A stretch of 64,000 nt of DNA. Origin: Agrobacterium sp. a22-2. GTDB taxonomy: Bacteria; Pseudomonadota; Alphaproteobacteria; Rhizobiales; Rhizobiaceae. The stretch is taken from the NCBI RefSeq assembly GCF_012276985.1, contig NZ_JAAXMM010000004.1, positions 248,001 to 312,000 on the forward strand, in the 5' to 3' direction. This document shows, one piece after another, positions 18,059-27,489 of the stretch. The position numbers and the translations under genes are program-made. The notes under the pieces were generated by a model that worked only from the letters and a program-made list of their open reading frames with translations, had not been told where the DNA came from and did not search any database. The stretch's first letter is position 1. Each line of letters opens with the position of its first letter.

Positions 18059-21000
18059 TCAAAGGGCGGGAGGGCAGCGGAAGGACGAATAGAGGCCGCC
18101 GTTGAACGGATTGGTGACACTGGCGGCCCGCAGCCGGAAGCTGCCGCGGATCTTGTCCTTGTCGATGCCGAACTCGAACTGCTCCTGTCCGGCGCTGCGC
18201 GACAATCCCGAACCGGTCAGCATGCGGAACACCGCCCAGTTGCCGGTGTGATCGATAATCCGCGAAGAGCCGTCCAGCAGGGTGATGCGCAGCGAGGCGG
18301 TGCTGGCGTCGCGCTTGCTCGGCCAGACGAAATCCTTGCCGCGGATCGGGCCGTGCCGGTAGACCAGCTCTTCGCCGTCGAGGTTGAAGGTCGATTTCAG
18401 CGCCTTCGGGTCGAGGTAGACCGGTTCGATGGTGAATTTCGCTTCCGGTGCCGTGCCGGCCGCGCCGAAGAATGCGTCGCGGATCACCTGGGCGCGGGCA
18501 AACTGGGCCAGCGCCTCCGGCGCCAGTCCGATGCCGCTGCCCCGGGCATCGAGCGGCACGATCTGCCGGCCCTTGATGGTGACGAAGGCCGACAGGTTGT
18601 CCTTGAAGAACTGGTCGATAATGCCGGCCGGTTTGAACAGATCGGCGAAATCCTGCAGCGACACTTCGTCTTCGGCCGTCGGGGCAAACGGGTAGCGGTT
18701 GCCCATCATGGCGTCGCAGACCGGAATGACCTCCTGCTGCCAGCGCTGGTTGACATGGTCGTAGCCGAGCTTGCGCAGGATCTGCCATGTGCGGTTGACG
18801 GTGAACTCGACCATGGGGCGCACTGGCACCGGCTTGGTCGAGGCCTCGGCGCGAAGCCGCGAGAAACTGTCATTGGTCGGGCTTTTGGCCCGCTGCATGA
18901 CAAAATCGAAGGCGGCGGCTTGCGGGCTCGGCGCCGTGGCAATGCCCGAAACGGTGCCGAACAGGTCGCCGAACAATTGCTGGACCTGGCCGAGGCCCTG
19001 GCCATTCTGCGGATCGACCAGTGCGGTCAGCGGCAGGAAGGCATCGCGGATGGTGGTTCCTGGCCACGGCGCGTCGCCGAAGGCGGTCGACAATGCTGTC
19101 TTGGCCAACGCATCGGTGACGCCGCCGGCCACAGCGGCGATGGCGCCCGGCGGGGCGGTGGCCTGGGCAGCAGTATCGCCCGGCGTCGGGCTGGTTTCCG
19201 AGCCCGGCAGGGGCAGTTCGGTATTTTCGCGCAGCTTGGTCAGCAATGCGGTCAATGGCGACTGCGGGCTGGAGAGTTCGCGCAGCACGTTCTGGCCGCG
19301 GTTCAGCGTGTCGAAATCCACCACCCTGACCTGGCCGATCGCATCGCGCCACACGGAGATGTAATCGCGCACATAGGCCGTGGCGACGTCCTTGGCGAGC
19401 GCCTGATAGGTGTCATTGCTGATGCCGTTCTCGCCGAGCACCCAGTCGGTGCCGGTCGAACTGCGGATATATTCGGGCAGGCGCGGCAGGAAGAACTGGT
19501 AGAAGCCGTTCTTGGTATAGAGGCCGGGAATGGCACCGTTACCGCCGGAGGCAGCATCGATCTGCAACACGCCGGCGCCGAGAATATTGACGATGCTGAT
19601 CGGTGGCAGCTGGTAACGGCGCTGCGCCTCCGACACCATGCGGGCATAGATGTCGCTTGCCTGCGGAATGTCGTTCAGCCGCGTGCGGGCCGCCTGGACG
19701 GTCGGCTGGTCGGTGCTGGCGGTGGCCGGCAGCAGGGAGACCAGGCGCTCGGCATGCTGGTCCATACGCTGCTTGGCATCAGGCTGCATGACGAAGGCGG
19801 CTTCGCTCTGGCGCAGGAATTCGGTTTCGACCCGTGTCCGCTCGTAGCGCTGACCGGTGGTCAGCATCAGATAGGTTTCGAGCTGGTCGCGCAGCAAGAG
19901 GTTGTTCGGATCGGCGGAACTGGAGAGAAGCTGGATCTGGGTTTGCAGGCGTGCGACGGTGGAGGGCAGCAGATAGGCGTCCAGCAGTTCGTCATAGGTG
20001 ATCGTGGCCACTTCGCTGAGTTTGGGCCTAGCGTCGATCGCCAGAATATCCGGCAATCCCCAGCCGGGTTGCACCATGGTCTTCAGGTCGCGGGCGGCAT
20101 CGAGGATCGGCAGGATGTTTTGCAGGGTGCGGTCTGACCCCGCCTGGGCAATGCCGTTACTCAGCGCATCGGCGGCCGCGTCGGCCCGCTTGACGATGTC
20201 GAGTGAACTCCCAAGCCCGGTAAACCAGTAGCCGCAGAAGACCAGGGTGACGGCGGCGATGCCCGCATAGGCCGCGGTTCGGGCCGCTGCCATGCGGCGT
20301 TCGATCTTGGTGTTGCGGCCGACCATGTTCTGCTCGGCAAAGACGATGTCGGTCAAAAGCTTCTTGATGAAGAAAGCCTTGCCCTGACCGCTCATCGTTG
20401 GCTGATGGCTCGGAGCAAGGGCGAAGCTGCGGCCCATGGCGCCGAGCAACCGGTCGAAGGGCGTGCCTTCCTGGGTGCCGGAGGTGAAATAGACACCGCG
20501 CAGCAGCGGTTGCGCCTCGTAACGGTTGACCCGGAAAACGTCGCTGACGAAGCCGCGCAGCACGCCGGACAGCGAGGCAAACTCGTGGGGAAAGCCGTAG
20601 ATGCGGCAACGCCGGCCATTGTTGCGTTCAGCTGCCAGTTTTGCCGGAAGACGCTTTTCGACCCGGTCGACCAGATCGAGGAAGCCGGCCTCGAAGGAGG
20701 CGCCAAAGGTTGCCTGGTCGTCGTCACGCGGGAAGGTGATGCCCCAGACCTGTTCGCGCTCGGCCTCGGCCGCGTCGTCGAAATATTCCTCGAAGCCGGC
20801 GATCAGGTCGCATTTGGTGAACAGCACATAGACCGGCAGGCGCATCTCGAAGCTGCGATGCAATTCGCGCAGCCGTTGCCGGAGAATTTCGGCATGGCGC
20901 TGGCGTTCCGTTTCGCTGGCCAGCGCCACATCGGCGATGCTGATGGCCAGAAGCACGCCGTTGACCGGACGGCGGCGGCGGTTTTCCTTGAGGATCTTCA

Positions 21001-21625
21001 GGAAGCCGCCCCAAGCGGCCGCGTCGATGCCCTGGTTGACATCCTGGGTGGTGTAGCGGCCGGCGGTATCGATCAGCACCGCGTCATTGGAAATCCACCA
21101 GTCGCAATGGCGGGTGCCGCCAATGCCCTGCAAAGCAGCATGGCCTTGTTCGGCCAGCGGAAAATCGAGCCCGGAATTCTGCAGGATGGTTGTCTTGCCG
21201 GTGCCTGGCGGACCGATGATGATGTACCAGGGCAGGTCGAACAGATATTCGCGGCGTCGCTTGCCGTCGAGCGGCGCGTCGCGCAGCGCCTTCAGGGCCT
21301 TCTCAAATCGCTCGCGGATCAGTTCGATTTCGTCGGAGGACAGGTCGCTGCCCATGGAGACGAGTTCGTCATTGGCCAGCATCGAATTGATCAGCCGGGC
21401 ATTGGCGCGCCGGGCCAGGAAATAGCGCAGGAAGCTGACAACGAAAAACAGCGAGACAGTGCCGATGGCGATAAAGACGCGGATCGGCGTGGCAGCAAAC
21501 GGGGTGACGCCGCCGACGCTGACCTGGCCGCCGAACAGCCAGAACAGCACGGCCAGGAAGACCAGCAGCGCGAGGATCAGCAGGTTGGACGGGCGCAGGA
21601 TACTGGCGAGATAGGTGCGAAGCAT
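18059..21625 (-). CDS. tssM: T6SS inner-membrane core protein TssM (IcmF family)
   Basis: 1188 aa, full length. Two N-terminal membrane helices lie at about 15-33 and 48-71, then a cytoplasmic NTPase-like domain with an intact Walker A (GPPGTGKTT, 138-146) and Walker B-like DTAG (near 186), a third membrane helix near residue 460, and a large periplasmic domain that meets TssJ. With TssL and TssJ it forms the trans-envelope complex through which the Hcp tube passes. GGAGAACTCAA precedes the ATG. It follows tssL by 10 bp. Confidence 0.96.
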   Translation of the reverse strand: MLRTYLASILRPSNLLILALLVFLAVLFWLFGGQVSVGGVTPFAATPIRVFIAIGTVSLFFVVSFLRYFLARRANARLINSMLANDELVSMGSDLSSDEIELIRERFEKALKALRDAPLDGKRRREYLFDLPWYIIIGPPGTGKTTILQNSGLDFPLAEQGHAALQGIGGTRHCDWWISNDAVLIDTAGRYTTQDVNQGIDAAAWGGFLKILKENRRRRPVNGVLLAISIADVALASETERQRHAEILRQRLRELHRSFEMRLPVYVLFTKCDLIAGFEEYFDDAAEAEREQVWGITFPRDDDQATFGASFEAGFLDLVDRVEKRLPAKLAAERNNGRRCRIYGFPHEFASLSGVLRGFVSDVFRVNRYEAQPLLRGVYFTSGTQEGTPFDRLLGAMGRSFALAPSHQPTMSGQGKAFFIKKLLTDIVFAEQNMVGRNTKIERRMAAARTAAYAGIAAVTLVFCGYWFTGLGSSLDIVKRADAAADALSNGIAQAGSDRTLQNILPILDAARDLKTMVQPGWGLPDILAIDARPKLSEVATITYDELLDAYLLPSTVARLQTQIQLLSSSADPNNLLLRDQLETYLMLTTGQRYERTRVETEFLRQSEAAFVMQPDAKQRMDQHAERLVSLLPATASTDQPTVQAARTRLNDIPQASDIYARMVSEAQRRYQLPPISIVNILGAGVLQIDAASGGNGAIPGLYTKNGFYQFFLPRLPEYIRSSTGTDWVLGENGISNDTYQALAKDVATAYVRDYISVWRDAIGQVRVVDFDTLNRGQNVLRELSSPQSPLTALLTKLRENTELPLPGSETSPTPGDTAAQATAPPGAIAAVAGGVTDALAKTALSTAFGDAPWPGTTIRDAFLPLTALVDPQNGQGLGQVQQLFGDLFGTVSGIATAPSPQAAAFDFVMQRAKSPTNDSFSRLRAEASTKPVPVRPMVEFTVNRTWQILRKLGYDHVNQRWQQEVIPVCDAMMGNRYPFAPTAEDEVSLQDFADLFKPAGIIDQFFKDNLSAFVTIKGRQIVPLDARGSGIGLAPEALAQFARAQVIRDAFFGAAGTAPEAKFTIEPVYLDPKALKSTFNLDGEELVYRHGPIRGKDFVWPSKRDASTASLRITLLDGSSRIIDHTGNWAVFRMLTGSGLSRSAGQEQFEFGIDKDKIRGSFRLRAASVTNPFNGGLYSSFRCPPAL

Positions 21626-21635
21626 TTGAGTTCTC

Positions 21636-22517
21636 CTAGCCCGGGGTCAGAGCCGAAATCTTGGCCAGTACGGGTTGAAGAACGCCGGAAAGATAGAATT
21701 CCAGATAGATGTAAACGAGGATCATCAACAGGCCGGCACCGGTGGCCGCCATCCACAGCGGCATGAAGCTGCGCAGCTTGCGACCGCCGCGGTCGCCCTT
21801 GGCATTGCGCGACAGGGGCTGATCGGCACCGGTTTCGGCGGCCCGCCGGACGATGCGCGAGATGTCGTTGCGCAACTCGTCAAGCTGGTCGCGGCCGCGT
21901 TCCAACACGCGGTAACGACCCTCGAAGCCGAGCATCAGGCAGGCATGGATCAAAAGCAGCAGCGCCAGGCGCTGGGCCGGTGTCTGCTTGACGCGATCAA
22001 GGATGACGAACACCTTTTCGCCGCCCCAGGTCTCGTTGTGATAGTGATTGAGCAGGCTGTTGGAGCTCCATTCGCTGCGGCTGCCCCATGGCGTCATCAG
22101 CACTGTTTCGTCGATGGTCGCGCAGAGCACGTAGCGGGCGGCAATGATGTCGCCGGCCTCGGCGCCGGATTTCTGGGCGATCTGCTGGAAGCGGTCCATC
22201 TCCTCGATGACCTGGCGGCGCAGCGCCGTGACATCGGCGCGTTCGGTGGAATTGCGCAATTGCGCGACGATCAGCAGGAGCGGGGCCGCAGCGCGCACCA
22301 GCTTTCGCTCCGGCGAACCCTCAAGCTGCTGGACGACGGCCAGCGCATTCTGCAGGGAGGCGTCCGGCGGCGGAGTGCCGGCCGCAGCGGTCGGCATTTG
22401 GCGCACGACGACCGTCGGCTCCTCGCCACTGTCGGCGCCGCCCAGCGCGGTGCGGGCCCTGGGGCTCAGGTGCCTGAGGACGGTTGGAGCATCGTTGTCG
22501 TCGCCGGAATAGCTCAT
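21636..22517 (-). CDS. tssL: T6SS inner-membrane protein TssL (DotU/ImpK family)
   Basis: 293 aa. The cytoplasmic DotU domain (residues about 65-235, with LNALAVVQQLE-like helices, DETVLMTPWG and EVFVILDR-type stretches) is followed by one C-terminal membrane helix at about 253-276 and a short tail. There is no peptidoglycan-binding extension. The disordered N-terminus holds two similar threonine sites, APTVLRH (Thr12) and EPTVVVRQ (Thr35); the Agrobacterium homologue is phosphorylated on an N-terminal Thr by PpkA and then binds FHA, so either is a candidate site here. It overlaps tssK by 4 nt. Confidence 0.94.
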   Translation of the reverse strand: MSYSGDDNDAPTVLRHLSPRARTALGGADSGEEPTVVVRQMPTAAAGTPPPDASLQNALAVVQQLEGSPERKLVRAAAPLLLIVAQLRNSTERADVTALRRQVIEEMDRFQQIAQKSGAEAGDIIAARYVLCATIDETVLMTPWGSRSEWSSNSLLNHYHNETWGGEKVFVILDRVKQTPAQRLALLLLIHACLMLGFEGRYRVLERGRDQLDELRNDISRIVRRAAETGADQPLSRNAKGDRGGRKLRSFMPLWMAATGAGLLMILVYIYLEFYLSGVLQPVLAKISALTPG

Positions 22518-23854
22518 TGGCCAGTCTCGCGCTGGATGGCCCAGAGTTCAAGATCCAGCCCCGGATATTCACCGCTGACATGCAGGGCGATGGCCGCAGA
22601 CTCGCGGAACCGTGCCCAGAGCGGATTGCGGATATCGACCTCGAAATAGACGGCGTTTTGAATAAACGGGATTTCGCGCGGTGCCACCGACAGCGGCTGG
22701 ATCGCGATGCCGGGCAGCTGCAGATTGACCAGATCGCGGATCTGCTCGACCGGGCCGATCTTGATATGCACCGGCAATTGCTGGCGAATGATCTCCAGCG
22801 CCATATTGGCGCGGGCGATCAGCACGAAACGCCGGCCGGCAAAGGCCATGCGGTCCTCGATTTCGCCAAGCCATATGCCGAAATCCCGTTCGACCAGCGC
22901 AATGCTGACGGCGTTGCGCTCGACGATGACGCTCAGCATGGTGCGCAGGATGCCGTGCAGCCCCTCGAAGGTCGAGCGCAGGTCGAGATGGGCATAGGGC
23001 GGCAAATCCGGCGCCAGGCGGGTGGTCGAGGCATAGGCGGAGATTTCCGCCGTCAGGGCAATGGTTTCGCGGTAGACGGCTTCCGGCGTGTGCAGGCCGG
23101 TCGAGATCAGATGGCCGAAGCTTGCCTCGAAGCGGTTGGCAATGCCGAGCAGCATGACGTCGAGCATGCCGGATCGGGTTTCGCCGGCCTGGCCGCTGGC
23201 GCCGGCGGCAAGCGAGGCGGCGCGGCTGCGCAGCAGGCCGCGGATCTGCTCCATGATCGACACCAGACGCCGGCTCGCGGCAACCGCCATGACCGGCGGG
23301 ATGAAGGTTTCCGTCAAGGTGACCTGGCCAAGGGCTCCGACGGATTCGATTTCGGCCAGCGGCACGAAGGTCAATTCGTCGAGCCGGTCGCCGTCGATGA
23401 TCAGCCGGGCATTCAGGGTGCCGACGGTGATGTCGGCGGGCGGACGGCCCGGACGGGCATTGTCGACCACCGGGACGGGCGACTTGCGGAACCGTTGTCC
23501 GCCGCCGTCGCCATCGGCAACTTCCGTTCCGCCGGGGACGCGGATCGGCAGGGCCAGATAGATGCGCTTGCCCTGGCTGCCGGCCGGAACATGGATGGCC
23601 GGCGCCAGCGGCTGCGGGCCGGGCGCGCAATAGACCGTGCCGTCCGGAAAGACCAGGTCTGCCGAGGTCAGACGGATCTGGCCCGACTTCAGGGCCTCAG
23701 TGTCGAATTCGAGCTTTCGAATGCCCCAGGGATAGGGCAGCATCGCCGACACGCGCTGCTCAAGGTTGCTCTCGATCCAGCGGTCGTATTGCTGCAGGTG
23801 CTGGGGCCTGAGAAACATGCCTTCCAGCCAGAGTGGCTTACCCGTTGATGTCAA
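22514..23854 (-). CDS. tssK: T6SS baseplate protein TssK
   Basis: 446 aa. It opens with KPLWLEGMFLRPQHLQQYDRW, the conserved TssK N-terminus. TssK trimers connect the baseplate (TssEFG-VgrG) to the TssJLM membrane complex. I placed the start at TTG 23854 (TSTGKPLWLEG), because a run of G lies 6-8 nt upstream and the conserved segment begins there; a GTG at 23887 would add 11 residues of poor quality. Its stop overlaps the tssL ATG by 4 nt, and a 70-bp gap separates it from tssJ upstream. Confidence 0.92.
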   Translation of the reverse strand: MTSTGKPLWLEGMFLRPQHLQQYDRWIESNLEQRVSAMLPYPWGIRKLEFDTEALKSGQIRLTSADLVFPDGTVYCAPGPQPLAPAIHVPAGSQGKRIYLALPIRVPGGTEVADGDGGGQRFRKSPVPVVDNARPGRPPADITVGTLNARLIIDGDRLDELTFVPLAEIESVGALGQVTLTETFIPPVMAVAASRRLVSIMEQIRGLLRSRAASLAAGASGQAGETRSGMLDVMLLGIANRFEASFGHLISTGLHTPEAVYRETIALTAEISAYASTTRLAPDLPPYAHLDLRSTFEGLHGILRTMLSVIVERNAVSIALVERDFGIWLGEIEDRMAFAGRRFVLIARANMALEIIRQQLPVHIKIGPVEQIRDLVNLQLPGIAIQPLSVAPREIPFIQNAVYFEVDIRNPLWARFRESAAIALHVSGEYPGLDLELWAIQRETGQ

Positions 23855-23924
23855 CCAATACCCCCCGGGCCGAAGCCCATAAAACACTTAAGAACAACGA
23901 AAAGGCCGATACCTGCGGAACCCG

Positions 23925-24410
23925 TCATTTGCCGAGAGAAAAACGAGAATATTTCTGTATCCTCACAGCCAGACTTGTCACATAGATGACAAAGCGGTTG
24001 GTCTTGCTCTTGCGCAGCTCAATCGAGTCGCGCCACTGCGCCGACTGGATGTCGCGAAAGCTGGCAACGACGCCGATATAGGCCGCTTCGCTGGAAATCT
24101 TGCCGTCGTATTTCTTTTCGCTGCCGGGTGTCAGCTCGTATTCCCGGCTTGAGATCAGATCGGCGCCCAACAGCTTGGTCTCGTCATCAAAGTCGAAGTA
24201 ATTGGCATTGTTGAAGGCCTTGATGCCTTTCAATTCATAGATCCTGACGACGATCGGCGAGGGCTGGCCGGTATCACCCGGATTGACACCGGCATCGGCA
24301 CTCAACAGCACGGCAACCGGGGTGGGCTTCGGCAGACCGCCGCAGCCGGCCAGGAATGCGGTCAGCGTCGCGGTCGTGGCCGCGCAGAACTCCCGTCGTG
24401 AATAGATCAT
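23925..24410 (-). CDS. tssJ: T6SS outer-membrane lipoprotein TssJ
   Basis: 161 aa. The signal peptide ends in the lipobox LAGC with the acylated Cys at position 23. The mature part shows the TssJ beta-sandwich pattern (PIVVRIYELKGIKAFNNANYFD, then LLGADLISSREYELTPG). It anchors the periplasmic part of TssM to the outer membrane. The signal carries SRREF, like a twin-arginine motif. The ATG overlaps the stop of the FHA gene (ATGA). As far as I recall, the well-studied Agrobacterium locus lacks an annotated tssJ at this point, so its presence here is worth noting. Confidence 0.88.
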   Translation of the reverse strand: MIYSRREFCAATTATLTAFLAGCGGLPKPTPVAVLLSADAGVNPGDTGQPSPIVVRIYELKGIKAFNNANYFDFDDETKLLGADLISSREYELTPGSEKKYDGKISSEAAYIGVVASFRDIQSAQWRDSIELRKSKTNRFVIYVTSLAVRIQKYSRFSLGK

Positions 24411-26398
24411 TTCTTACTCTCCCAATACTGAGACGCAACTCGTCTTGCCTGCTCTTCCTGGACCTGCGCGAAGGCCTCGGCGATGATCTGCTTGGCGACG
24501 CTGTCCAGATTGCCGCTCATGCGCGCATGGGTTTCGGTATAGGCTTCCCATTTGCCCTTGCGCGCGCCAAGCCCTCTGATACGCAGGGCGCCGTCGTCTT
24601 CGCTGTCGCGCTCGATGGTCTGCGGCCCCAGTCGTTCCATCAGCAGCCGCACGGCGCGCTGCATGGCGGCCATCGTCAGGATGACATGCTGCTTGACATC
24701 CTCGAAGGCGTTGCCGGCGGCCTCGGCCGGCGCCTGGAACCCGCCGGAGCGGGTCAGGAACAGTTCGTCAAGCGCCAGTTCCGCCATCTTGAAATGCTTG
24801 AACGGATTGTTCTCCTCGGGCTGCACCTGGGTTTCATCCATGCGGAATTCGGTCTTGACCATGCGCCGCGCCGACAGCAGCAGCACCAGTCCATCGGACA
24901 GGGCACGCACCATCTCGCCCACTTCGCGCATCACCTCGACCTGCTTGTCCGGTGCGATCTGCGCCTGAGGGAAGCCCATGCCCTCGAACAGCGCCTTGAC
25001 CGCCGCCGAACCCGATCCGGCGGGGCTGGCGAACGGCTGCTCGGCAAAGGCCGGTGGCGCGAAGGATGGCTGCGGAGCGGATGAGCCGAAAGGCGGCAAG
25101 GTGGCGTGGCCGGCGCCTGCCTGTGTTGCCAGCAGGGGATTGGCGGTTGGCAGCGGCCCGGCGGCGTTTGACATCGACGGGGTCGCGCCGGCGGGCGGAT
25201 ATCCCGGCATGCCGCCGGCCGCCTTCTCCAGCAGCTTGGCCTTGCGCTCCTCGCGCCGCGATTTCATCGCCTCGATGGCGTCGAACGCCTCGGGCACGGC
25301 TTGCGGCCCGGCTTGCGGCAAGACTGCAACCGGCATGACCTGGCTTTCGTCGATACGGGCAATATCGGCCATCAGCGCCGGGCTGAGGGTTTCGCGGGGC
25401 GTCGGCATTGCGGCAGGCGGTATCGGCCGCGCTTCGCCGATGGACGGCTGGCCTGGATAGGTCTGCACAAGGGATGGCATTGGCCCTTGCGTTGGCGCGA
25501 CAGAGGTCCGCCGGTTCGAACGGCCCGCCAGTACCGATAGCGGATCGAAATCATCCGGGATGAGCTTTGCGGCCGGCAGGGCCGGTTGCGGTGATGGCGG
25601 CTGTGGTGCTGCGGCAGTCATGGGGGGCAGGGGCTTGAACCGGTTATCGGCCTGAACGGCCGGAAAGAGCCCGGGATCAGCGGTGGACTGCGGCGAGAAG
25701 GGTTGGTGGGGGGCCTGCGCTCCGGCTGCGCCGAAGACTGTGCCGTTGGCCGGAGCGTCCGGCATCGGCCAGCCTTGAGCGGAGGGATATGGCTGAGGGG
25801 CTGCCGGCTGGCCCTGACTGAAGGACGAAGGGGCGGATGGGGCCATCATCGACGGCATGGCTGGCCCCAAGCTCGGGGCCGGTTGAACTGGCTCACCGGG
25901 CGAACCGAGATAGGCCAGCGGGTCCTGCGAATTGCGGCCCCAGAGATCGCCCCAGTCACCGCGCTCGGCCAGCGCCTGTTCGGCATTGGCCGAGGGCTGG
26001 CCGGGCGCCATCGCGGCGCTGAGCGGAGATGTGCGCTCTGCCCGGACCGGCATTGCCTCTCCCGGGAAACCGGCCTGGCGGGCCGGGGCTGTTGCCAGCA
26101 GGTCCACGCCGATGACATGCCGGGCGGCGCGGAACCGCATGCCGGGCTGGATCGCCACCGAATTGCCGCGGCCGAGCGGTTCCTGCCGGCCATCCAGGAA
26201 TATGCCGTTGGTGCTTTCGTCGATCAGCAGGAACTTGTTGTTGTCAAAGACGATCCGTCCATGGATCGCCGACAGGATGCGATCGGGATCCGGCAGAACC
26301 CAGTGGCATTTCATCGAGCGGCCGAACAGGCCGCCCTCCGGGCCGAAGACATGTTCGGAAGGCTCCGTTGCGCCGACGAGAAAAAGCCGCAGCCTCAT
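24407..26398 (-). CDS. tagH: T6SS FHA-domain scaffold protein TagH (Fha/ImpI)
   Basis: 663 aa. An N-terminal FHA domain has the phosphothreonine-binding residues GRS (26-28), S43, H46 and STNGIFLDG (62-70). A long linker of about 330 residues rich in Pro, Ala and Gln follows, then a C-terminal type VI FHA domain with the conserved core LFEGMGFPQAQIA and ENNPFKHFKMAELALDELF. FHA reads the phosphorylated partner (TssL in Agrobacterium) and promotes assembly; TagF counteracts it. It overlaps tssG at its start and tssJ at its end by 4 nt each. Confidence 0.93.
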   Translation of the reverse strand: MRLRLFLVGATEPSEHVFGPEGGLFGRSMKCHWVLPDPDRILSAIHGRIVFDNNKFLLIDESTNGIFLDGRQEPLGRGNSVAIQPGMRFRAARHVIGVDLLATAPARQAGFPGEAMPVRAERTSPLSAAMAPGQPSANAEQALAERGDWGDLWGRNSQDPLAYLGSPGEPVQPAPSLGPAMPSMMAPSAPSSFSQGQPAAPQPYPSAQGWPMPDAPANGTVFGAAGAQAPHQPFSPQSTADPGLFPAVQADNRFKPLPPMTAAAPQPPSPQPALPAAKLIPDDFDPLSVLAGRSNRRTSVAPTQGPMPSLVQTYPGQPSIGEARPIPPAAMPTPRETLSPALMADIARIDESQVMPVAVLPQAGPQAVPEAFDAIEAMKSRREERKAKLLEKAAGGMPGYPPAGATPSMSNAAGPLPTANPLLATQAGAGHATLPPFGSSAPQPSFAPPAFAEQPFASPAGSGSAAVKALFEGMGFPQAQIAPDKQVEVMREVGEMVRALSDGLVLLLSARRMVKTEFRMDETQVQPEENNPFKHFKMAELALDELFLTRSGGFQAPAEAAGNAFEDVKQHVILTMAAMQRAVRLLMERLGPQTIERDSEDDGALRIRGLGARKGKWEAYTETHARMSGNLDSVAKQIIAEAFAQVQEEQARRVASQYWESKK

Positions 26399-27489
26399 GA
26401 TGCCCTCCCGCTTCGCAGGATTTCATCATCCCGTCCGCTGGCCTCAAAGGAGGAGATCCTGTCGTCGGTTGACAGCAGGACGATGCTTTCGAGGTCGTTT
26501 CTCTCGTCGGCATGCAGCCAGCTCGTCCAGCCGAGGCGGCAATCGCCGAGGCGCGCCATCGGAATGGTCTCCGGCTCGAAGTCGAATTGCAGGTCCCATT
26601 CCAGCGGTTCGCGGGTCACCATCATCAGCAATTCGCAGAACTGGCGATGCTTGGCGCCATGCGGCAGGAAAGGCGCCAGCACATCGAAACCGGCTCTGCC
26701 GACGCAAATGCGGAATTTTCCGAAATCGTCGTCGAGTTCGAAGCCGAGAATGGTGTCGTCGCCCAGGATATTATTGGCCGTGCCGAGCGCCAGGCGAGAT
26801 TCCGGGCCGATCGCCACGCTGCGCTCGATGAATTCCTCGATATGGCAGGGGATCGAGAAGAAATTGGACAGCGTCGCGCCGACCACGTCGGCCGAATTGG
26901 AAAACAGCGATATCAGCCCCAGATGGGGAAGCAGGGCGGAACGGGAGATCTCGCCGATACGCTCGCGATCCTCGATCGGAAATCCGCACAGCGCCAGAAA
27001 GCGCTGCGACAGAGGATCGGTGCCGCCGGTCTCGTAGCGCAGGTAATAGCGGTACTTTTTCCAGATGACGTGCAGCAGAGAAATCAGCCGATGATTGAAC
27101 AGGTCGAGGAAATCCTCGACCGGTCCCGGCGTTTCCTCCGCCTCGATGATCCGCTCGGTGAACGATGGCGGCAAAGGCGAGGCGGGGCCATAAAGGCCGA
27201 AGAAATTCACCCGGATATCCAGGCGGTCGGACGCCTCGTCATGGGCGACGTGGCTAATATCGGAGGCGCCGAAGCTCAGCGACCGGGCGGCCCGGAAGCG
27301 CAGGAACTCGTTTGCCGGATCGCCGAGGCTGCCGACCGGCAGCGAGCCCTGGCGGCGCAATTCCATCAGCGCGACCAGTTGATGAAAGCGGATATCCGAA
27401 AGACCGGCCAGCTTGTTGGCAACGACAGGCGCCATGACCGGCGCTTCCGGCCGATCGGCCTGCATGGGGATATCGCTCACAGTCATCAT
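26395..27489 (-). CDS. tssG: T6SS baseplate protein TssG
   Basis: 364 aa. TssG features include LRFRAARSLSFGASDI, VNFFGLYGPASPLPPSFTE and the helix LDLFNHRLISLLHVIWKKYRYYL. TssG forms the wedge of the baseplate together with two TssF copies and TssE. Tandem ATGs stand at 27489 and 27486; the first overlaps the tssF stop and has GGGAGG about 10 nt upstream, so I chose it. A 4-nt overlap with tagH follows. Confidence 0.92.
   Translation of the reverse strand: MMTVSDIPMQADRPEAPVMAPVVANKLAGLSDIRFHQLVALMELRRQGSLPVGSLGDPANEFLRFRAARSLSFGASDISHVAHDEASDRLDIRVNFFGLYGPASPLPPSFTERIIEAEETPGPVEDFLDLFNHRLISLLHVIWKKYRYYLRYETGGTDPLSQRFLALCGFPIEDRERIGEISRSALLPHLGLISLFSNSADVVGATLSNFFSIPCHIEEFIERSVAIGPESRLALGTANNILGDDTILGFELDDDFGKFRICVGRAGFDVLAPFLPHGAKHRQFCELLMMVTREPLEWDLQFDFEPETIPMARLGDCRLGWTSWLHADERNDLESIVLLSTDDRISSFEASGRDDEILRSGRAS

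Noticed and set aside
18045..18788. Possible 248-residue N-terminal extension of TagF
   Set aside because: The extension lies wholly within tssM in another frame, whereas TagF homologues start at DTTGYFGKVPA, which fits the TTG at 18044.
18005..20137. Plus-strand reading frame of about 710 codons opposite tssM and tagF
   Set aside because: The minus strand encodes TssM with all expected domains. The antisense translation is low-complexity and His/Gly/Asp-rich, as typical for shadow frames.
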